Shown here one piece after another: positions 16,426 through 19,010 of a stretch of DNA of 19,010 bases; the first letter of the stretch is position 1; every line of letters begins with the position of its first letter. A program made the position numbers and the translations under genes. The notes below the pieces were generated by a model that was not told the origin of the DNA, did not search any database, and saw nothing but the letters and a program-made list of their open reading frames with translations. Source of the stretch: Cyanobacteria bacterium TMED177 (GTDB lineage Bacteria > Cyanobacteriota > Cyanobacteriia > PCC-6307 > Cyanobiaceae); assembly GCA_002170825.1 (NCBI GenBank), contig NHIA01000045.1, positions 1-19,010 of the forward strand. The letters run 5' to 3'.

Positions 16426-18114
16426 ATGGCCAAACTGCTTTCTTTCTCCGACGACTCCCGCAGAGCCCTCGAGCGTGGAGTCGACGCCCTGGCCGATGCC
16501 GTGCGCGTGACCATCGGACCACGCGGTCGGAACGTGGTGCTCGAGAAAAAATTCGGTGCTCCCGACATCGTCAATGACGGGGACACCATCGCCCGGGAGA
16601 TCGAACTGGACGATCCGTTCGAGAACCTTGGAGCCAAGCTGATCCAGCAGGTGGCATCGCGCACCAAGGACAAAGCTGGCGATGGCACCACCACTGCCAC
16701 CGTTCTCGCCCAAGCGATGGTGCGGGAAGGACTGCGCAACACCGCCGCCGGCGCCAGCCCGGTGGAGCTGCGCCGCGGCATGGAGAGAGCGGTCGCCCAG
16801 GTGGTGAACGGTCTTCGGGACAGCAGCCAGACCGTGGCGGGAGACGCCATCCGTCAGGTCGCCACCGTCAGTTCCGGCGGCGACGAGGAAGTGGGGCAGA
16901 TGATCGCAGACGCCATGGACCGCGTCAGTGCCGACGGCGTGATCACCATTGAGGAATCCAAGTCTCTGGCGACAGAGCTCGAGGTGACTGAAGGCATGGC
17001 CTTTGACCGGGGTTACAGCTCCCCCTACTTCGTGACCGATTCAGATCGACAGATCTGCGAATTCGAGAATCCCCTGATCCTGCTGACGGATCGCAAGATC
17101 AGTTCCATCAATGATTTGGTTCCCGTACTGGAGGCGCTGCAGAAAAGCGGTTCCCCCCTGTTGATCCTTGCGGAAGAGGTTGAGGGTGAAGCCCTGGCCA
17201 CACTTGTTGTGAACAGGAACCGCGGTGTGCTGCAGGTGGCAGCCGTCCGTGCCCCATCCTTCGGCGAACGCCGCAAGGCTGCACTCGCCGACATCGCCGT
17301 GCTGACCGGCGGAACCTTGATCAGCGAAGACCGGGCGATGACCCTGGACAAGGTGACACTGGCGGACCTGGGCAAGGCGCGTCGGGTCACCATCAGCAAG
17401 GAGAACACCACGATCGTCGCCACCGATGATCACAGCGCCGCGGTGGCCGACCGCGTGGCGGCGATCAAACGGGAGCTGGACGCTACCGATTCCGATTACG
17501 ACCGCGAAAAGCTGAACGAGCGCATCGCCAAGCTGGCGGGCGGGGTTGCGGTGATCAAGGTGGGGGCACCTACGGAAACCGAGCTCAAGAACCGCAAGCT
17601 GCGCATCGAGGATGCTCTGAACGCCACCCGCGCTGCCATCGAGGAAGGCATCCTCCCCGGTGGCGGGACCACCCTGCTGCAGCTGGCAGATGGCCTGAAC
17701 AGCCTGGTGGAACAGTTAACGGGTGATCAACGCACCGGCGTGGAAATCGTCCAGCGCACGCTGGTTGCCCCTGTGCACCACATCGCCACGAATGCCGGTC
17801 ACAACGGCGACGTTGTGATCGAGACCATGCGACGGAGTGGCCAGGGCTTCAACGCGATGACCGGGACCTACGAAGATCTGATGGCTGCTGGGATCGTCGA
17901 TGCCGCCAAGGTCGTCCGTCTGGCAGTTCAGGACGCCGTTTCGATCGCATCGCTGCTGATCACCACCGAAGTGGTGATCGCCGACAAACCGGAACCCGAA
18001 CCCGCTGCACCCCAGGGTGGTGGAGATCCGATGGGCGGCATGGGAGGAATGGGCGGCATGGGCATGCCCGGCATGGGAGGAATGGGCGGCATGGGGATGC
18101 CCGGCATGATGTGA
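16426..18114 (+). CDS. groEL: 60-kDa chaperonin GroEL, paralog without adjacent groES
   Basis: GroEL forms double heptameric rings that fold client proteins in an ATP-driven cycle with GroES. The 562-residue product is complete. It has the equatorial [19 protein letters not shown], the ATP-site Asp of NDGDTIARE and the [12 protein letters not shown] motif. The apical domain has [25 protein letters not shown] and [13 protein letters not shown]. The second equatorial part has [21 protein letters not shown], with the catalytic-type Asp. The tail is Met/Gly-rich. The ATG at 16426 begins [15 protein letters not shown], the family N-terminus; an in-frame start at 16402 adds only MTNGGLVI. No groES precedes it. 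Cyanobacteria usually carry one groESL operon and one solitary groEL, and this fits the solitary copy, although the name groEL1 or groEL2 cannot be settled here. Its stop abuts that of nanE. Confidence 0.95.
   Translation: MAKLLSFSDDSRRALERGVDALADAVRVTIGPRGRNVVLEKKFGAPDIVNDGDTIAREIELDDPFENLGAKLIQQVASRTKDKAGDGTTTATVLAQAMVREGLRNTAAGASPVELRRGMERAVAQVVNGLRDSSQTVAGDAIRQVATVSSGGDEEVGQMIADAMDRVSADGVITIEESKSLATELEVTEGMAFDRGYSSPYFVTDSDRQICEFENPLILLTDRKISSINDLVPVLEALQKSGSPLLILAEEVEGEALATLVVNRNRGVLQVAAVRAPSFGERRKAALADIAVLTGGTLISEDRAMTLDKVTLADLGKARRVTISKENTTIVATDDHSAAVADRVAAIKRELDATDSDYDREKLNERIAKLAGGVAVIKVGAPTETELKNRKLRIEDALNATRAAIEEGILPGGGTTLLQLADGLNSLVEQLTGDQRTGVEIVQRTLVAPVHHIATNAGHNGDVVIETMRRSGQGFNAMTGTYEDLMAAGIVDAAKVVRLAVQDAVSIASLLITTEVVIADKPEPEPAAPQGGGDPMGGMGGMGGMGMPGMGGMGGMGMPGMM
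18037..18102 (+). repeat. Tandem 33-bp duplication in the groEL tail
   Basis: Two adjacent 33-bp units (18037-18069 and 18070-18102) differ by one base (GGC versus GGG at the ninth codon) and each encodes [11 protein letters not shown]. The start of a third unit (GGC ATG) follows before the stop. The near-identity at the DNA level, including the GGA GGA codons, points to recent duplication by slippage and not to independent selection on the protein. Confidence 0.9.
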
Positions 18115-18804
18115 TCAGCCGGCCATCCCCCGGCAGTAAGCCGCCACCTGCAGGTCCACCCCGGTGATGGCCGTTCCCACCACAACGTTGTCCGCGCCAG
18201 CCTTGAGAGCGGCGCGGGCCGCCTCCGGTGAGGCGATCCCACCTTCACAGATCAACCGAACCGAGGTCTTCAGCTCCTGACGGAGCTCCGGCAGCAAGGC
18301 CAGGGCGGGAGGCGTCTGACCAGACGTCTCCTCGGTGTAGCCGTAGAGGGTTGTACCAACCCATTCACAGCCGAGCTCAGCGGCCTTGAGACCGTTGGCG
18401 ATGCTGTCCACATCCGCCATCAGCGGTGCTCTCAGTTCCGAGCGGCAGCGGCTGATCAACACATCAAGCTGCTGGCCGGCCGGCCGGTGCCTCTGGGTGG
18501 CATCCACCGCGATCACATCCGCCCCGGCAGACCACACGGCCTGGATCTCTCTCCAGCCCGGCGTGATGTACACAGAACTATCGGGAAAGGTGCATTTCCA
18601 CAGCCCGATGATCAGGGCATCCGGGCAGCGCCGCCGGACCGCACCGATGTGCTCCGGGCTCTCGAGGCGAACACCCACCGCACCACATCGAAGTGAGGCC
18701 TCAGCCATGGCGGCGATCACGTCCGGATCACGCATGGGTGATCCGGGTGGAGCCTGAACGGAAACGATCAGACCCTGATCAAGCCGTTCACTGGATGGAA
18801 TCAT
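18115..18804 (-). CDS. nanE: Putative N-acylmannosamine-6-phosphate 2-epimerase (NanE)
   Basis: NanE interconverts ManNAc-6-phosphate and GlcNAc-6-phosphate, normally in sialic acid or ManNAc breakdown. The 229-residue TIM-barrel product has the family length and motifs: GLIVSVQAPPGSPM (11-24), AVGVRLESPEHI (42-53), the catalytic-type Lys70 in IGLWKCTFPDSSVYITP, AGADVIAVDAT (93-103), MADVDSIANGLKAAELG (129-145), GTTLYGYTEET (150-160), catalytic-type Glu187 in ICEGGIASPEAA, and AGADNVVVGTAITG. The ATG at 18802-18804 gives the standard start. No nanA, nanK or sialic acid transporter is in the window, so the physiological role is open. The gene ends directly against groEL (no intervening base) and begins 7 bp after the stop of the upstream gene, suggesting a shared transcript. 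Confidence 0.9.
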   Translation of the reverse strand: MIPSSERLDQGLIVSVQAPPGSPMRDPDVIAAMAEASLRCGAVGVRLESPEHIGAVRRRCPDALIIGLWKCTFPDSSVYITPGWREIQAVWSAGADVIAVDATQRHRPAGQQLDVLISRCRSELRAPLMADVDSIANGLKAAELGCEWVGTTLYGYTEETSGQTPPALALLPELRQELKTSVRLICEGGIASPEAARAALKAGADNVVVGTAITGVDLQVAAYCRGMAG

Positions 18805-18811
18805 CGAAACT

Positions 18812-19010
18812 TCAGGACGCCTTCGGAACGCTCTCGCTGTCTGATGCCAACCAGCGGCGCAGGGAGCGCGGCGTGGTCAGCGGGGGTTCCGGCACCTGTT
18901 TCAGTGCAACGTGCAGCACGGGCATCCCTTCAGCAGTCGGGGCATCAGTGCCAGCGACCTCAAGATCTGATTCTGCATCGACAGAAGCAACGTCATCGCC
19001 AGGATGTTCT
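18812..19010 (-). CDS. C-terminal end of an unidentified protein (5' part beyond window)
   Basis: An open frame enters from the right edge and ends at the TGA complementary to 18812-18814, giving the last 65 residues of a protein I do not recognise. The first part is acidic and looks disordered (EHPGDDVASVDAESDLEVAG), then comes VLHVALKQVPEPPLTTP, and finally SLRRWLASDSESVPKAS. The stop is 7 bp from the nanE ATG, so the two genes probably form one operon. No domain, membrane helix or motif can be assigned from this fragment, and the call depends on the frame staying open beyond the window. Confidence 0.5.
   Translation of the reverse strand, partial: EHPGDDVASVDAESDLEVAGTDAPTAEGMPVLHVALKQVPEPPLTTPRSLRRWLASDSESVPKAS

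Overview
The window is a chromosomal segment of a cyanobacterium, most likely a marine picocyanobacterium of the Synechococcus/Cyanobium type. The evidence is the photosystem I genes psaF and psaJ, the cytochrome b6f genes petC and petA, very tight GC-rich packing, many GTG starts, no mobile elements and no obvious HIP1 octamers. The genus is inferred from gene content and protein style, not from a search. The window has about 20 protein genes (two cut by the window edges), one tRNA gene and a few short regulatory candidates.

Layout. 1-1026 (-): tsaD, lacking its C-terminus at the window edge. 1106-1730 (+): psaF-psaJ, closed by a clear intrinsic terminator. 1787-2347 (-): gmk, divergent from a long NFACT/RqcH-type gene at 2423-4105 (+). 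4134-4934 (+): tatC, overlapping tail-to-tail with a DUF3067 gene (4915-5274, -). 5379-6891 (+): petC-petA, followed at once by lgt and an overlapping cobM (to 8488). 8516-8587 (+): tRNA-Val(CAC). 8699-9196 (+): a short RodZ-like HTH membrane protein. 9187-10818 (-): ppx. 10907-12675 (+): ubiA-type prenyltransferase, translationally coupled to an LD-carboxypeptidase. 12659-13339 (-): ispD. 13413-16114 (+): a GT9-like protein, a K+ channel with RCK domain, and fabG. 16119-16295 (-): a 58-residue one-helix membrane protein. 16426-18114 (+): a groEL with no groES beside it. 18115-18804 (-): nanE, preceded by the tail of an unidentified gene at 18812-19010 (-).

How the genes fit together. The left half mostly serves the thylakoid: PSI subunits, the b6f Rieske protein and cytochrome f, and TatC, the translocase that families of this kind use to insert the Rieske protein. 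The DUF3067 gene sits exactly between tatC and petC. The right half is housekeeping: envelope and lipids (lgt, ldcA, fabG, RodZ-like), quinone and isoprenoid supply (ubiA, ispD), cobalamin (cobM), polyphosphate (ppx), tRNA modification (tsaD), nucleotides (gmk), and protein quality control (RqcH, GroEL).

I see no clear new multi-gene system such as a defence island, prophage, CRISPR array or secondary-metabolite cluster. The points most worth a second look are the DUF3067 gene between tatC and petC, the unannotated-size membrane protein beside groEL with a 9-bp inverted repeat in the shared upstream region, the solitary nanE, and the repeated use of overlapping convergent gene ends without terminators.
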